DNA of 64,000 bases, taken from contig JAZROZ010000027.1 in the NCBI GenBank assembly GCA_045648985.1, positions 81,590 to 145,589 of the forward strand, read 5' to 3'. The stretch's first letter is position 1. Each line of letters starts with the position of its first letter. A model generated the notes under the pieces. That model made no database searches. It was not told where the DNA came from and was given only the letters and a program-made list of their open reading frames with translations. Made by a program: the position numbers and the translations under genes. Shown here one piece after another: positions 34,370 through 42,683 of the stretch. The DNA comes from SIG437 sp045648985. Its GTDB lineage: Bacteria > Bacillota > Clostridia > UBA1381 > UBA9506.

Positions 34370-34834
34370 ATGGATTATTTAAAAGAATATGCAGGGAATA
34401 TTATTATAATATCGGTGCTTAGCACAGTTTTTCAGATTATAATACCTGATGGCAAACAGAAAAAGTATGTCACAGTTGTTATAGGGCTTATAGTGATGCT
34501 TGTTGTGATGGAGCCGCTTGGGATGATAGCTGCTATAAAGGATAATTTTTTTGAAGTTCCGCGTTTTGAATTTGAAACATCAAATGAATCTTTAGAAAAA
34601 AGTCTTGTAGCAGATAGGTTTGAGATAAATCTGGCAGATAAAATTATAGAAAAGGTCAGGCTTGATACGGGAGCGGAAATAAGCTGTCAAATCAAAACTG
34701 AAAGAAATGAAAAAGGGGAAATAATGAACTTTGAAAAAGTGGAAATAAGTCCATACAAAAAGGAAACGGCAAAATATATAGGGGATGAGTTTGGCATAGA
34801 TGAAAGTGTTATAGAAGGGGAAGAAAATGATTAA
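34370..34834 (+). CDS. spoIIIAF: Stage III sporulation protein AF
   Basis: 154 residues: two N-terminal membrane helices (about 9-24 and 34-52, 'KKYVTVVIGLIVMLVVMEPL') and a soluble C-terminal ring-building-motif-like domain. Overlaps spoIIIAG by 8 bp. Confidence 0.93.
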   Translation: MDYLKEYAGNIIIISVLSTVFQIIIPDGKQKKYVTVVIGLIVMLVVMEPLGMIAAIKDNFFEVPRFEFETSNESLEKSLVADRFEINLADKIIEKVRLDTGAEISCQIKTERNEKGEIMNFEKVEISPYKKETAKYIGDEFGIDESVIEGEEND

Positions 34835-35336
34835 GATAAAAGAGCTTTACGAAAAAATTATGAATACTAAGAGCCTTGCTATCATATTAATTATAGGGGT
34901 AGCTTTCCTTATGCTTCCCACTTTTTCGGGTGGAGATAATCAAAATAAAGCAAAAAATGAGATTTTAGAATTTGATATTAAAAGGTATGAGTCAGATTTG
35001 GAAAAAAAGCTTTCCGATATGCTCTCGCAAATCAGCGGAGTAGAAAAGACAAGCGTAATGATAACCTTTAAAGACTGTGGCAGAAATGTTTATTCTCAGG
35101 ATGAGCAACTGGAAAAAAGCGAAACAAATCTAAAGGGGACATCAAAGCCTGTACTTAAGAACTCATCATCAGGCACGGAAGAGCCGATTCTGATAAAGAC
35201 AGAGCTTCCCAAAATCGCAGGAGTATTGGTAGTTGCCCAAGGGGCAGAAGAGGCAAAAGTGAGAGAAAACATTAAAGAGTCGATAAAAGCTGTATTAAAT
35301 TTGAGCGCAAACAATATAAGTGTTGTCGCAAAATAA
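34827..35336 (+). CDS. spoIIIAG: Stage III sporulation protein AG
   Basis: 169 residues: one membrane helix (about 15-31), a variable loop rich in Ser/Thr/Lys (about 90-120) and a ring-building domain ('LSDMLSQISGVEKTSVMITF', 'IAGVLVVAQGAEEAKVRENI'). In B. subtilis AG forms the large ring in the intermembrane space. The stop codon is followed by CCGAAAGAGAG, identical to the left end of the 32350-32626 element. Confidence 0.93.
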   Translation: MIKIKELYEKIMNTKSLAIILIIGVAFLMLPTFSGGDNQNKAKNEILEFDIKRYESDLEKKLSDMLSQISGVEKTSVMITFKDCGRNVYSQDEQLEKSETNLKGTSKPVLKNSSSGTEEPILIKTELPKIAGVLVVAQGAEEAKVRENIKESIKAVLNLSANNISVVAK

Positions 35337-35358
35337 CCGAAAGAGAGGAAATATAAAA

Positions 35359-35961
35359 ATGAATTTACTTAACAAAATCAAAGAAAAGAAAAACCCTAAA
35401 AAGAACAGAATGATTGTACTGAGGAAAAAACAACTTGCGGCAATTGCCCTGATGATGCTCGTTGCTGCAGCGGGATATCTGAATCATACATTTAAAAATG
35501 ATATAGCAGACCCCGATGCCGTAGAGGTATATAATGAAGCGGCAAAAAAACTGGGTGAAGCGCAGATGGTCAGCACAAACGATGTAGATGAGGCGCAGAC
35601 AAAATCTGCAAACGGGTATTTTGCAGAAGCTCGTATGGAAAAGGAAACAAAAAGAGAAGAGTCTATTGATACTCTTTTGCAGCTTATAGAAAGTGATAGT
35701 GCAGACAAAGCTGCAAAGGAAGTCGCGGGAGAGCAGATAGAAGAGCTTACTTCATACACTGAAAAAGAAGTGATGATGGAAAATATGATACGAGCTAAAG
35801 GTTATAGCGATACAGTTGTGTTTATGGGAGAGAATTTAGTCAGCATAGCAGTATTCAGCGAAGGACTTAATGATGTTGACGGGGCTATAATTTCAGATAT
35901 TGCAACAAGTGTGACAGGATATGGTGCGGATAAGATTAATATAGTGGAAATCGGCGAGTAG
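35359..35961 (+). CDS. spoIIIAH: Stage III sporulation protein AH
   Basis: 200 residues from the ATG at 35359 (MNLLNKIKEKK), chosen because an AGAGAGGA site lies about 10 bases upstream and a longer reading would overlap spoIIIAG. One membrane helix (about 28-45) follows a basic N-terminus; the C-terminal YscJ/FliF-like domain ('MENMIRAKGYSDTVVFMGEN') binds SpoIIQ from the forespore side in known systems. Last recognised gene of the operon. A 22-codon ORF and a terminator follow. Confidence 0.93.
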   Translation: MNLLNKIKEKKNPKKNRMIVLRKKQLAAIALMMLVAAAGYLNHTFKNDIADPDAVEVYNEAAKKLGEAQMVSTNDVDEAQTKSANGYFAEARMEKETKREESIDTLLQLIESDSADKAAKEVAGEQIEELTSYTEKEVMMENMIRAKGYSDTVVFMGENLVSIAVFSEGLNDVDGAIISDIATSVTGYGADKINIVEIGE

Positions 35962-35973
35962 GAGATGTAAAAA

Positions 35974-36042
35974 ATGTACAGACCGCAAAAGGAAAGAGCA
36001 ATACTTGAAAAAGGCATGTGCAAAATCAGAAGTATTATATAG
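35974..36042 (+). CDS. 22-residue small ORF after spoIIIAH (possible remnant)
   Basis: An ATG 8 bases after GGAG (12 bp past the spoIIIAH stop) opens MYRPQKERAILEKGMCKIRSII and stops before the terminator at 36049-36077. The site and position suggest translation as the last cistron of the operon, but the product is short, basic and unrecognised. It may be the stub of a gene lost when the adjacent repeat at 36100-36183 was gained. Confidence 0.35.
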   Translation: MYRPQKERAILEKGMCKIRSII

Positions 36043-36048
36043 TAAAAG

Positions 36049-36077
36049 AAGAAAAATCGTAAAAATCGATTTTTCTT
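36049..36077 (+). terminator. Terminator of the spoIIIA operon
   Basis: AAGAAAAATCG (36049-36059) pairs with CGATTTTTCTT (36067-36077) around a 7-base loop, with T's in the right arm. Confidence 0.75.
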
Positions 36078-36099
36078 ATAATATACTTTCTTTTGCTAT

Positions 36100-36183
36100 A
36101 AACAAACTTCGCCTCTCGACGTACAAAAGTACGTCTTCGGGTAACCCCTGCGGGCTCAGTTTGTTCATTCTGAACTATTTTTT
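36100..36183. repeat. Structured intergenic repeat, copy 2
   Basis: Homologous to 21787-21888: AACAAACTTCGCCTCTCGAC, then a perfect GACGTAC-AAAA-GTACGTC hairpin, TTCGGGTAACC, a short CCCCTGCGGG in place of the longer hairpin of copy 1, GCTCAGTTTGTT, and the trailing TCTGAACTATTTTT. Pairs of changes keep the inner stem intact. Confidence 0.75.
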
Positions 36184-36222
36184 CCTATCTCCTAAAAGCG
36201 TGAGGTGTAAAAAATGTCCCTC

Positions 36223-37707
36223 CTATTTAACCTTTCTTAAATCAACAACATAGCAATCGGAATAATTGAAATTTGTATCAGGATAGACAGGTGTAACCTT
36301 TTTTATCCTGATATTTCTTGTGTAGGCACGAGCTGCTCCCGTCAGCGACCAATCGTGGTGGAAAACAGTTTTTACGTGGTCTTTATACAGACTGACCTGA
36401 TTTACCTGCGGTGCATCATCTAAAAGCACAGCCACTTCCTTTTCTCCTGACATAACTTCTTCGGGGAGAGTTTTGCATATCTCACCTAAAAGTAAAGTGT
36501 CAAGTGCGTTGGTGCGCTTGTATGTGTCATATTCGTTTATTGAGGATATTGTAAAAATAAACAGTAGCACCATCAAAAGAACTGTTTGCACAGATTTTTG
36601 TGGAATAAGCAGGAATAATATGTCAAGGATAAGGTATATTCCAATCATAGCGACAAACATAGTTCTGTATGTTATCCAGACAGGCTCTGTTATAAGGTTT
36701 GGCGCAAACACTGCAAAAAACAGAACTATGCCGCAAAAAGCAAGTGATTTGATATTGCTTTTTGCAAGGAGTTTTCGCTGAGACATAGAAAAAATCTTTC
36801 CAATTAAAACGCATACCGCAAAAACAATAAGCAAATATAGTATTCCTGTTATTCTTTTGCTAAGGAGCACATATAGTCCGCCTGCGAAGCCGTCTATGGT
36901 CAGTTTGAAAATACCATTTGTCATTATCTCAAAAAGCTGAGCAAAGAAATCTCCCGCCTGAGAGAAAACCAAAAACATTGAACTGTCCAGAGCGCGCGTT
37001 CCCATATGACCTATATTTTGACCGAGCTTCATATACAAAAGCAAGGCAAGGAGCATAACAAAAAGACTGACAAACGGAAGCATAAATCGTCTTTGTTGTC
37101 TGTTTTTAATCAAAACAAAAAGTGAAGCTAAAAAACAGAAAACGGCACACGATTCATATAATGTAAAAGAACAAATCGCACATATTAAAAACACGATATA
37201 AAATCTTTTTTTTGCTTCCTTTTCGTATTGTGTAATACTAAGGATTGCAAGGGAGGAAAAGAAAAGTCCCAAAACTATGCGGGAAGATGCCGATATCCAC
37301 ATAGACCCCTCTGAGCCGAGCGGAAAAAAGAGATAAAATACGGCAAAAATCGGAGAAAGGAAAATATTGTTTTCCTTAGCCGCTTTATAGAATATAACGC
37401 ACGATAAAAAGTGAAATGCCGCAGATATCATAAACATCACACGCGGAAAATCCCATAGCTTTCCCCAGAATACTATATCCAAAAAAGATGCAAGCGGTCT
37501 TGTAGCAATTGTTCCTATATCAAAAAGCACATACGCAGTATCGTTATACATCGGATATCCGCCATATTGGATATAGTCGTCAAGCACATAAAAACAATTA
37601 AAGCCATATATCATATATTTTAGAAGAAAAGCAATAAAAAGAGCACAGAAAAAATAAAACTCATTCTTTTCTGTGTCGTTTATCTTATCTTTTATTTTCT
37701 TTAGCAT
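36223..37707 (-). CDS. Polytopic membrane protein, glycosyltransferase-like (unknown function)
   Basis: 494 residues from the ATG at 37707, chosen because AGAGGTG precedes it and a longer start would overlap comFC by 28 bp. About 11 or 12 hydrophobic helices run from residue 20 to about 395, followed by a soluble C-terminal domain of about 100 residues. The first loop contains 'CFYVLDDYIQYGGYPMYNDT' with an Asp-Asp pair, as in many GT-C-type (lipid-linked sugar) transferases, and 'YRTMFVAMIGIYLIL' resembles O-antigen/teichoic-acid modification proteins. That resemblance is weak, so the GT-C idea is a hypothesis. Five bp after comFC, same strand, probably in an aroQ-comFC-this order transcript. 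Confidence 0.6.
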   Translation of the reverse strand: MLKKIKDKINDTEKNEFYFFCALFIAFLLKYMIYGFNCFYVLDDYIQYGGYPMYNDTAYVLFDIGTIATRPLASFLDIVFWGKLWDFPRVMFMISAAFHFLSCVIFYKAAKENNIFLSPIFAVFYLFFPLGSEGSMWISASSRIVLGLFFSSLAILSITQYEKEAKKRFYIVFLICAICSFTLYESCAVFCFLASLFVLIKNRQQRRFMLPFVSLFVMLLALLLYMKLGQNIGHMGTRALDSSMFLVFSQAGDFFAQLFEIMTNGIFKLTIDGFAGGLYVLLSKRITGILYLLIVFAVCVLIGKIFSMSQRKLLAKSNIKSLAFCGIVLFFAVFAPNLITEPVWITYRTMFVAMIGIYLILDILFLLIPQKSVQTVLLMVLLFIFTISSINEYDTYKRTNALDTLLLGEICKTLPEEVMSGEKEVAVLLDDAPQVNQVSLYKDHVKTVFHHDWSLTGAARAYTRNIRIKKVTPVYPDTNFNYSDCYVVDLRKVK

Positions 37708-37712
37708 AGCAA

Positions 37713-38480
37713 TCACCTCTGGATGTTCGGTGTAATACATAATGTTAAAACGGCGACAAATTTAGCGCCGCTTCTTTTTAACAAGCCTGAAATTTCACTT
37801 ACAGTAGCACCTGTAGTATAAATATCATCAATCAGCAAAATGGATTTACCCTTGAAACTTATATCTTTATCTATCTTAAAAGCTCCTTTAACAGATAAAA
37901 ATCGCTCGTTAAAGGAGAGCCTGCTTTGTGGCGGTGTGTCCTTGATTTTAATGAGCGCACCGCTTTTGTATGGGACATCTAATGCTTTTGAAATATATTT
38001 TGCGATAGGTTTAACGTGGTCAAAGCCTCTAGATTTCTTTCGCTTTTTACTTACAGGCACAGATACTATAACATCAAGATTGGGAATGTACGGGAAGTTT
38101 TTGAGATTGGAAACCATTATCTTAGCAAAGGTCCTGTATTTATAGCGCTGCTCTGAAAATTTATAAGAAAGCAAAGAAGCTCTCATGCTCTTTTCGTAGA
38201 TTACGCAAGACAAAGCGATGTCGTATTTATAGCGGATAACCTGACACGCGGGGCATATGATACTTTCCGAAGCTATGGACCTTGAGCATTTCTTGCAGTT
38301 GTTTGAAAAGTTTTTGACAAAACGAAGCTTCTTTCGGCACCTATCACACACATACTCTTCTTCAAAAAAGCTCTTCTTTACATATAATTCATCGCATATC
38401 ACACATCTTGGCGGAAAAACAAGCTCAATCAGGAAGTTATATATAAAGGAAAGAAATTTAAAAAGGAGTCTGATAATCAT
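37713..38480 (-). CDS. comFC: ComF family protein (phosphoribosyltransferase-type)
   Basis: 255 residues. Four CxxC-type cysteine pairs in the first 90 residues (CVICDELY, CDRCRKK, CKKCSRS, CPACQ) form a zinc-ribbon-like part, and the C-terminal half is a PRTase fold with the PRPP loop 'SILLIDDIYTTGATVSE'. ComFC is needed for uptake of transforming DNA in Bacillus, though it occurs widely in non-competent bacteria. Together with dprA and recD2 in this window it suggests that DNA-uptake functions may exist, but no com pilus genes are visible. Two bp after aroQ on the same strand. Confidence 0.9.
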   Translation of the reverse strand: MIIRLLFKFLSFIYNFLIELVFPPRCVICDELYVKKSFFEEEYVCDRCRKKLRFVKNFSNNCKKCSRSIASESIICPACQVIRYKYDIALSCVIYEKSMRASLLSYKFSEQRYKYRTFAKIMVSNLKNFPYIPNLDVIVSVPVSKKRKKSRGFDHVKPIAKYISKALDVPYKSGALIKIKDTPPQSRLSFNERFLSVKGAFKIDKDISFKGKSILLIDDIYTTGATVSEISGLLKRSGAKFVAVLTLCITPNIQR

Positions 38481-38482
38481 AA

Positions 38483-38926
38483 TTAATTATTCTTAAGATG
38501 CTCCAACAGTGAGTCGATAGCCATAATGTATCCGTCTTTTCCGTAACCTGCAATCTGTTTTATGGAGACAGGCGAGACAACACTGATTTTTCTGAAATCT
38601 TCGCGGTTATGTATATCGGATAGGTGTACTTCAACTGTTGGTATTTTAACAGATTCCAAAGCATCACGTATTGCGTAGCTGTAATGAGTAAATGCACCCG
38701 GGTTGATTATTATTCCGTCAATTTTTCCGTATGCCTTATGAATTTTGTCGATTATACATCCCTCGTGGTTTGACTGAAAGCAAAAAAGCCTGCTGTTTTT
38801 TGTTTTGGCATAGCTTAAGACTTCCTTTTCTATATCCTTTAAAGTTGTACTGCCGTAAACTGCGGGATTTCGCACACCAAGCATATTCAGATTAGGACCG
38901 TTTATAAGCAGAATTTTCGTTTTCAT
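38483..38926 (-). CDS. aroQ: 3-dehydroquinate dehydratase, type II
   Basis: 147 residues. 'LLINGPNLNMLGVRNPAVYG' holds the flexible lid and catalytic Tyr24; 'FQSNHEGCIIDKIHKAYGK', 'GIIINPGAFTHYSYAIRDAL' and 'VEVHLSDIHNREDFRK' complete the active site. Catalyses the third step of the shikimate pathway (dehydroquinate to dehydroshikimate) as a dodecamer. First gene of a likely aroQ-comFC-membrane protein transcript; no other aro genes are nearby. Confidence 0.95.
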   Translation of the reverse strand: MKTKILLINGPNLNMLGVRNPAVYGSTTLKDIEKEVLSYAKTKNSRLFCFQSNHEGCIIDKIHKAYGKIDGIIINPGAFTHYSYAIRDALESVKIPTVEVHLSDIHNREDFRKISVVSPVSIKQIAGYGKDGYIMAIDSLLEHLKNN

Positions 38927-39061
38927 AATGAATTCCTACCTTAATAATATTATATAGGCTATATCTTACCACATCTTTAATTAAATATCAACATCTTTAA
39001 AGGCAGATGGCATAATTTTTTTGGAAGCTTTCAAAATTTACATAAAAGTACAAAATTTTAC

Positions 39062-39090
39062 TTGACAACTTGACAAAATAATATTAAAAT
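39062..39090 (+). promoter_or_regulatory. Upstream sigma-A promoter P1 of the SLH gene
   Basis: TTGACA (39062-39067), 17-bp spacer, TAAAAT (39085-39090). Lies about 390 bp before the start codon, so a long leader or a separate short RNA would result. Confidence 0.5.
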
Positions 39091-39314
39091 AATAGAGTAA
39101 GTTTATGTGTTAAATGTATGATGACGTATTTAATGCACATTAACGTACTTAAAAGCTCTTGTTTTTCATGTTTTTGCGCTGGAAATAGTCCCAAGAATCG
39201 TGAAAACGTCTAAAATAGCGAAAGTGTTTTTGGCAATAATGCACAATTTGTGCGTTTACATATAGATTTGAATGGCAGTTGTTTTACATTTTTATTACAA
39301 CTGCAAATTTAGCA

Positions 39315-39343
39315 TTGACTATCTGGAAAACACGTGATATAAT
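39315..39343 (+). promoter_or_regulatory. Main sigma-A promoter P2 of the SLH gene
   Basis: TTGACT (39315-39320), 17-bp spacer, TATAAT (39338-39343). Predicted start near 39350, giving a leader of about 127 nt. Confidence 0.85.
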
Positions 39344-39476
39344 CAATGCATAATCAAGATGGGTGTTTTCCATCACAAGTGTGTTTCTCGTTTTTGAAAG
39401 AGGAACGACTAACACGCAACTACATAACTCTTTCGTTAAAAAATAAAAATTATTATAAGGGAGGATTTGAGAAACT

Positions 39477-42440
39477 ATGAAAAATCTCAAAAAACTTATC
39501 TCGGTAGTTTTAAGCGTAGTTATGATTGCTAGCTTTTTAACAGTTGGCGTAAGCGCAGTAAGCTATCCGGACGTGGAAGAAACAGCAAAATACAGTGCAG
39601 CTGTTGAATTACTTTCAGCTCTTGACATCTTAAAAGGTGACGAGAACGGTAACTTCAACCCAGATGCAGAAATCAAAAGATCAGAATTTGCTGCAGTTAT
39701 CTGCAGAGCTCTTGGTCAGGAAAATGCAGCTACAAGCACAGTAAGCTCATTTACAGACGTTGCTGCAGAGCACTGGGCAGTAGGTTACATCGGCTGGGCT
39801 GCTGGTAAAGGTATCGTTAACGGCTATGGCGACGGAACATTTGGTCCTGACAAAGCTGTATCATACCAGGAAGCAGTTAAGATGGTTATGGCAGCTTTAG
39901 GTTACACAAAGCTTGCTGAAAAACAGGGTGGATATCCTTACGGTTATCTCTCACTCGCTGGTACATACGGTGTAACAGCTGGTTTATCAGCTAACCCGAC
40001 AGATGCTGCTCCAAGATCACTTGTTGCACAGCTCGTTTACAATGCTTTAGAAGCTCCAATCGTTGAATTAGCTTACACAGCATATGGAGAACAGTATATT
40101 GTTTATAACGGTTCAAAAGCAGCTGATGGTGAAGAAAAAACAATCTTAAGCCAGTACTTAGACATCATCAAAGTTAGAGCTAAAGTTAAGAACAACTACA
40201 TGACAGATACAAATCTTTGGAAGAAAAACGGCAGACCTATGGTTGAGCTTGACCTCTTAAAGGTTTACAACGATTCTGATGCTGAGTATTATGAAGATGA
40301 TCTCTATAGTGCACCAAATACACTTGCAGACATCAAAGTATACGAAGGCGAAACAAAGGCTGCTGACTATTTAGCACAGACAGTAGAAGCATACCTCTTC
40401 TTCAATGAAGACGAAAATCTTGAATTAAAAGCTGTTGTTTCAAGCGGCAAAGTAATGGATACATTAGAAGTATCAAAAGATATTGCTAAAGCTGAAGCTA
40501 CTGCTTCACCTGCAGCAGTTGAATTTGAATATTGGGTAGACTTCGAAAACGATTCTGAACCTGAAGAAGTTGAAATTGCAACAGATGCTACAGTATATGT
40601 AAACGGCGAAAGCAAAGGTGTAATTATCAGTGGAGCAGGTAAAACAGCTTTTGAAGAATTAGAGGACACAGATTTCCCAGGAAAAGTTGAATTTGTTGGT
40701 ACTAAAGGCGATGCTTTCTCAGATGTATTCATTACAAAATATGATTACGCACAGGTTGAAAGAGTTGACCTTGAGGACGAATATATCGTATTTGGTATAG
40801 GCGGCGGTATCGAACTCAGCAAAGAAGCAAGAAATGATGATAACTTCGTTTATACAATCTACAAAAACGGCGAAGAAATTGCTCTTGAAGACATTGCTGA
40901 AGGCGACGTTCTTTCAATCGCAGAATCAACTAAATCAGTTGAAATCCTTGTTTCATCAGAAAAACTTACAGGTACAGTTACAGGCGCTAAATCAAATGCT
41001 GCTTCTAACCGTACATTCTACATTGACAAGGTTGAATATGTTGCATGTGGAGCTAACATCTTAAGTGTTGGTGATGCTGGTACATTCTACCTCACAGCTG
41101 ACGGCAAGGTTTACTCTGCAGAAGCTACATCAACTATTTCTGACAACTATGGTTTCGTATTAAAGGTTGGTTCTACAGAAAGCTTTAATGAAAAAACATG
41201 GCAGATCAGACTCTTCACAAAAGAAGGAACAACAGAAACATACACAGTTGCTGACACAGTTAAGGTTTCAACATGGGCAACAGCAGCTCCAACTGGTGCA
41301 CCTGCAAAATATATTGAAACATCATATAAGAGAGCAGATGGTTCTCAGGATACATTATTCACAAGCGGAGATTTAGCATTTACATATGCTGATGCATCTG
41401 AAACTAATGTATATAATAGTGTTGAAAAGAGACTTATCACATATACTCTTGATGGAACAAACATCACAAAGATTACAATAGCTTCTAATGCATCAATTGC
41501 CACAGCTAACAAAGGCAAAGTATATGATGTTAAGGCATTTGCTTCAGAAGAACCGAAGCCTGCAACAGATAAGTTCGCTGGTTATATTTACACAGATGCA
41601 ACAAAACTCTTCTATGCTCCTATCGCAGCTGCAACAATTGTTCCGACTGAAGGTACTGCATATCCGGGTTACACAATTGATGAAGACAAAGTTGCTCTCT
41701 TAAGCACATCTTCACTTGATGAAGAACAGGGTTATAACGGTTACACATATGCTATGAATGCTGACAAAGAATTTGGCGCAGCTGTTATCACATCTAACCT
41801 TGGATTCGCTGGCAAAGGCTCAGCTCTTGCAGTTGTAATCAGCACAGCTGAAGGCTTAGATGCTAATGGCGAAAAAGCTACAACAATTACAGTATTAAGA
41901 GGCGGCAAAGTTGAAAGCTATGTAGTTAACGAAGATGCTGATGAAGCAGGATTGCTTCTTCCAACTCCGTCTGTTAACGCAGGTGACATCATCCAGATTA
42001 CACTTAATGGTGTAGATGAAGTTTCAGGCGCTAGATTAGTATTTACAGCTAACAACGGTTATGATGGTACACTTGATGCTTATGCTTCAGGTAGCACAGG
42101 TGAAGTTCAGTTCGTATTCGGTATCGTTAAAGAGATTGCTTCTAAGTACATCACTCTTGGTACAAATTCATCAACAGAAGACTTTGTTGTGAAATATGAA
42201 GAAGGCTGCACATTTGCTAAGGTTGATATGGCTAAGATTTCAAGACCTGACAGTGCTATCACAAAGGCATCTTCAGTATCAAGCTTCAGAGCAACAAAAG
42301 ATACATACACAGATGAGTATGTAATGGTTGCAAGAGTTGTTGACGAAGAAATCGTTGATATCGTTTCTTACGAAATCGTAGACGACAACAATGATGGTGT
42401 ATTACTCAATGGTGGTTCATACGACATCACATTAGCATAA
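39477..42440 (+). CDS. SLH-domain surface (S-layer-like) protein
   Basis: 987 residues. A Sec signal peptide of about 27 residues ends at GVSA. Three S-layer-homology repeats follow: about 29-80 (YPDVEETAKY...GDENGNFNPDAEIKRSEF), about 88-145 (FTDVAAEHWA...YGDGTFGPDKAVSYQEA) and a weaker third to about 200. SLH repeats bind pyruvylated wall polysaccharide. The remaining 790 residues are Thr/Ala/Glu-rich and probably beta-structured, with no known domain. Codons are strongly biased to favoured forms and the leader has a strong promoter and a GGGAGG site, so it is likely abundant: a main S-layer subunit or major surface protein. It stands alone. Confidence 0.9.
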   Translation: MKNLKKLISVVLSVVMIASFLTVGVSAVSYPDVEETAKYSAAVELLSALDILKGDENGNFNPDAEIKRSEFAAVICRALGQENAATSTVSSFTDVAAEHWAVGYIGWAAGKGIVNGYGDGTFGPDKAVSYQEAVKMVMAALGYTKLAEKQGGYPYGYLSLAGTYGVTAGLSANPTDAAPRSLVAQLVYNALEAPIVELAYTAYGEQYIVYNGSKAADGEEKTILSQYLDIIKVRAKVKNNYMTDTNLWKKNGRPMVELDLLKVYNDSDAEYYEDDLYSAPNTLADIKVYEGETKAADYLAQTVEAYLFFNEDENLELKAVVSSGKVMDTLEVSKDIAKAEATASPAAVEFEYWVDFENDSEPEEVEIATDATVYVNGESKGVIISGAGKTAFEELEDTDFPGKVEFVGTKGDAFSDVFITKYDYAQVERVDLEDEYIVFGIGGGIELSKEARNDDNFVYTIYKNGEEIALEDIAEGDVLSIAESTKSVEILVSSEKLTGTVTGAKSNAASNRTFYIDKVEYVACGANILSVGDAGTFYLTADGKVYSAEATSTISDNYGFVLKVGSTESFNEKTWQIRLFTKEGTTETYTVADTVKVSTWATAAPTGAPAKYIETSYKRADGSQDTLFTSGDLAFTYADASETNVYNSVEKRLITYTLDGTNITKITIASNASIATANKGKVYDVKAFASEEPKPATDKFAGYIYTDATKLFYAPIAAATIVPTEGTAYPGYTIDEDKVALLSTSSLDEEQGYNGYTYAMNADKEFGAAVITSNLGFAGKGSALAVVISTAEGLDANGEKATTITVLRGGKVESYVVNEDADEAGLLLPTPSVNAGDIIQITLNGVDEVSGARLVFTANNGYDGTLDAYASGSTGEVQFVFGIVKEIASKYITLGTNSSTEDFVVKYEEGCTFAKVDMAKISRPDSAITKASSVSSFRATKDTYTDEYVMVARVVDEEIVDIVSYEIVDDNNDGVLLNGGSYDITLA

Positions 42441-42473
42441 TTTAATTTAAATTAAATAATTTGCTGAAACTAT

Positions 42474-42504
42474 GCGGCATGCCCAAAGCGGCATGCCGCT
42501 TTTT
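42474..42504 (+). terminator. Terminator of the SLH gene
   Basis: GCGGCATGC (42474-42482) pairs with GCATGCCGC (42491-42499) around an 8-base loop, followed by five T's. Confidence 0.85.
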
Positions 42505-42661
42505 CAGTAATAGAGTAGTGGGCTAAATTATGGTTTATCGGGGATGATTATATAACATATTTTGTAGGGCACGACCTATGTGTCGTGCCGAAAACGGAAT
42601 AGTTACACGGAACGACACGCAGGTCGTTCCCTACGTTAAATCATAATTTAACTCATTACTG
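42505..42661. mobile_element. 157-bp MITE-like element
   Basis: Ends CAGTAAT (42505-42511) and ATTACTG (42655-42661) are complementary, as are TAAATTATGGTTTA (42524-42537) and the arm at 42637-42650 (13 of 14). Inside, GTAGGG (42564-42569) pairs with CCCTAC (42629-42634) around two hairpins: GGCACGAC/GTCGTGCC (42568-42589) and GGAACGAC/GTCGTTCC (42609-42630). No ORF. Similar paired-hairpin elements are familiar from gut Firmicutes (recall, not searched). Confidence 0.65.
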
Positions 42662-42683
42662 TAAATTTTCAGGGGGAGAAAAA

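Larger units (their letters stand above)
38927..39476. other. 550-bp regulatory region before the SLH-protein gene
   Basis: No gene. It holds two sigma-A-type promoters (39062-39090 and 39315-39343), the palindrome TTAATG-CA-CATTAA (39130-39143), GCACAA-T-TTGTGC (39241-39253), an 8-bp stem GCAGTTGT/ACAACTGC (39275-39304) ending 10 bases before the second -35, and a roughly 130-nt leader with small hairpins (GATGG/CCATC near 39359; GAAAGAG/CTCTTTC, about 39398-39436). Confidence 0.6.
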
